Source of the DNA: Candidatus Methanoplasma cognatum
GTDB taxonomy: Archaea; Thermoplasmatota; Thermoplasmata; Methanomassiliicoccales; Methanomethylophilaceae
Direction of reading: 5' to 3'
DNA length: 64,000 nucleotides
NCBI GenBank assembly: GCA_009777615.1
Contig: WRLM01000002.1
Coordinates: 124,001 to 188,000 of the forward strand
Numbering within the stretch: position 1 is the stretch's first letter; each line of letters starts with the position of its first letter. The notes under the pieces are model-generated. The model did not search any database, had not been told where the DNA came from, and saw only the letters and a list, made by a program, of their open reading frames with translations. The translations under genes and the position numbers were made by a program. Positions 62,517 to 64,000 of the stretch are shown here, in pieces.

Positions 62517-64000
62517 TTACGGCCTTCTCGGGCGTATAACGAACATATACACTACCGCCAGAAGTACTACCGCCGCTATCGCGGCAATCGCGGCGATGAG
62601 CGTCGTGTTGCCGCCGCCGGGGGCAGGCTCCTCCGTTACCGCGCCGACGGAGATGATTATCATCTTGGTCTTTGCCGGGCTACTGCTGTCTTCCACCAGG
62701 ATGACCGCCGTTGTCGCGGTTTGCTCCGCCGCTGGACGCTCGCCAGTGATCTCTCCCGTATCCTCGTCGATATCAAGCCATGAAGGGCCGGCGCTGATGT
62801 AGAAATAGTACGGGGCCGTCCCGCCCGATACGCCGCCCTGTACGGTTATCGGCTTAACGGTCGTCCCAAGTTTACCAGCTGGCACATTGAAGCCCGCATT
62901 GTTTGTAAAAGCAAGGGGCGCGCCGCTGTACTGCGGAGAGAAGTAGAAATCCGGTTTATCCCAGCCCGAAGATGGGAAATGAAGGAGGGACGTAGCGCCG
63001 GTCACGTTGGTCTCAGCGGCGATGTAGTTGTAATTTACGCGAAGGTAATTCAGCAATGCGTTCTTGGACACATCAAGCGAGGTCAGTTCGTTGTAAGAGC
63101 AGTCCAGCGCCGTCAGCAACACGTTCTTGGACACATCAAGCGAGGTCAGTTCGTTGTAAGAGCAGTTCAGTACCTCCAGCGATGTGTTCTTTGATAAGTC
63201 CAGCGAGGTCAGGCTGTTGTGGGAACAGTACAGGTCTCTCAGCGATGTGTTCTTGGACACATCCAGGTCGCTCAGGTTGTTATAACCGCAGTCCAGTATC
63301 ACCAGCGATGTGTTCTCAGACACATCCAGCGCGTCCAATCTGGTGTAGTGGCAGCTCAGGCTTTCCAACGATGTGTTCTTGGACACATCCAGCGCGTCCA
63401 GGTCGTTATAAGAGCAGTCCAGGTATACCAGCGATGTGTTCTTGGACACATCCAGCGCGTTCAGTTTGTTTTCGTTGCAATTCAGCCATTCCAACGCTGC
63501 ATTCTTGGATAAGTCCAGTGCGGTCAGGTCGTTGTCGTAGCAACCCAGGCTCCTCAGCGATGTGTTCTCGGACACATCCAGCGCGGTAAATTTATTGCCG
63601 CCGCAATCCAGCCATATCAGCGCTGCACCTTTGGGCACGTCCAGCGCAGTCAGCTCGTTGTTGCTGCAGCGCAGATATTTCAGCGCGGTATTCTTGGATA
63701 CATCCAGCGAGGCCAATTCGTTGTAAGAGCAGTCCAGATCGTCCAGCAGGATGTTCTTGGACAAGTCCAGCGCAGTAATGTTGTTGTCGTGGCAGTTCAA
63801 GTATTCCAGCAGGATGTTCTTGGACAAGTCCAGCGCAGTAATGTTGTTCATCTGACAGCTCAGAATTTCCAGTTGGGTACAGCCGGACACATCCAGCGCG
63901 GTCAGGTTGGCGTTGCCGTTGCAATACAGCCATACCAGCGCGGTCAGGCCGGAGACGTTGAGCATACCGCCTGTCAGACCCTTTACGTCCAGATCCAGAT
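62517..64000 (-). CDS. Leucine-rich-repeat surface protein (5' end outside window)
   Basis: The frame stays open to the window edge (L-D-L-D-V-K-G-L-T-G-G before the first ATG at 63965), so the N-terminus and signal peptide lie outside. About fifteen 21-residue LRR units of the form LxxLDCSxNxLTxLDVSKNT follow, then an Ig/cadherin-like module (SAGPSWLDIDEDTGEITGERPA), a short Pro/Gly spacer and a C-terminal transmembrane helix with RPRRP. This is a cell-wall- or membrane-anchored, internalin-like surface protein; such proteins are common in gut methanogens. The DNA is itself repetitive (63-bp units). Confidence 0.88.
   Translation of the reverse strand, partial: LDLDVKGLTGGMLNVSGLTALVWLYCNGNANLTALDVSGCTQLEILSCQMNNITALDLSKNILLEYLNCHDNNITALDLSKNILLDDLDCSYNELASLDVSKNTALKYLRCSNNELTALDVPKGAALIWLDCGGNKFTALDVSENTSLRSLGCYDNDLTALDLSKNAALEWLNCNENKLNALDVSKNTSLVYLDCSYNDLDALDVSKNTSLESLSCHYTRLDALDVSENTSLVILDCGYNNLSDLDVSKNTSLRDLYCSHNSLTSLDLSKNTSLEVLNCSYNELTSLDVSKNVLLTALDCSYNELTSLDVSKNALLNYLRVNYNYIAAETNVTGATSLLHFPSSGWDKPDFYFSPQYSGAPLAFTNNAGFNVPAGKLGTTVKPITVQGGVSGGTAPYYFYISAGPSWLDIDEDTGEITGERPAAEQTATTAVILVEDSSSPAKTKMIIISVGAVTEEPAPGGGNTTLIAAIAAIAAVVLLAVVYMFVIRPRRP

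Noticed and set aside
1-64000. CRISPR array or insertion sequence
   Set aside because: No regularly spaced direct repeats with unique spacers and no transposase were seen; LRR and PEPV repeats are coding, and the 15-bp palindromes have one-base spacers.

Overview
The window is archaeal. It carries a group II chaperonin (thermosome), PCNA, transcription factor TFS, an XPD/Rad3 helicase, exosome Csl4, fibrillarin, Kae1, an archaeal geranylgeranyl reductase, the wyosine enzyme Taw2, CCA-poor tRNA genes and AT-rich TATA promoters 25-30 bases before (often leaderless) starts. The gene set (grpE-dnaK-dnaJ beside a thermosome, fused inositol-phosphatase/NAD kinase, large leucine-rich-repeat and adhesin-like surface proteins, moderate GC) points to Thermoplasmatota, most likely a Methanomassiliicoccales methanogen; that placement is inference.

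Layout. 1-6.4 kb: serine synthesis (aminotransferases, serA) and a Rad3-type helicase. 6.4-9.5 kb (minus): an RNA-metabolism operon (METTL5-like methyltransferase, Csl4, small coiled-coil protein, ThiI-like PP-loop protein), preceded by a Fic protein with its own operator. 9.7-13 kb: paired membrane proteins and a glutamate synthase with a palindrome in its leader. 13-15.2 kb: a repeat-rich surface protein. 15.3-27.5 kb: purH, nadC, a beta-CASP nuclease, two membrane proteins and a long replication/carbon/lipid operon (tfs, pcn, two transketolase halves, transaldolase, GGR, taw2). 27.5-28.1 kb is a non-coding stretch with four consecutive strong hairpins. 32-38.3 kb: thermosome, grpE-dnaK-dnaJ, terC.

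Defence genes are scattered among these housekeeping blocks and are visibly AT-rich: a fused PARIS-like ATPase/TOPRIM gene (30.0-31.9 kb), a DRT1-like reverse transcriptase-nitrilase (38.8-41.9 kb) next to a tRNA-Ser with a duplicated 3' half, an m5C methylase-Vsr-BglII-type restriction cassette directly behind tRNA-Val (44.4-46.9 kb), and an overlapping pair of a GHKL (HSP90-like) ATPase and a radical SAM protein (47.1-50.0 kb). The last pair has no function I can name and is the best candidate here for an undescribed system. A Mrr-like nuclease and a DUF234-type ATPase follow; the ATPase gene is bracketed by tandem 14-bp palindromes with an exact 15-bp period and sits between an intact and an eroded copy of the same zinc-ribbon coding sequence.

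53-64 kb returns to core genes: kae1, recJ-like nuclease, rpsO/S15, Nudix, fibrillarin, paired membrane proteins, IMPase-NAD kinase fusion, a JAMM protease, a phosphohexomutase homologue lacking its catalytic motifs, tRNA-Leu, and a leucine-rich-repeat surface protein that runs off the right edge.
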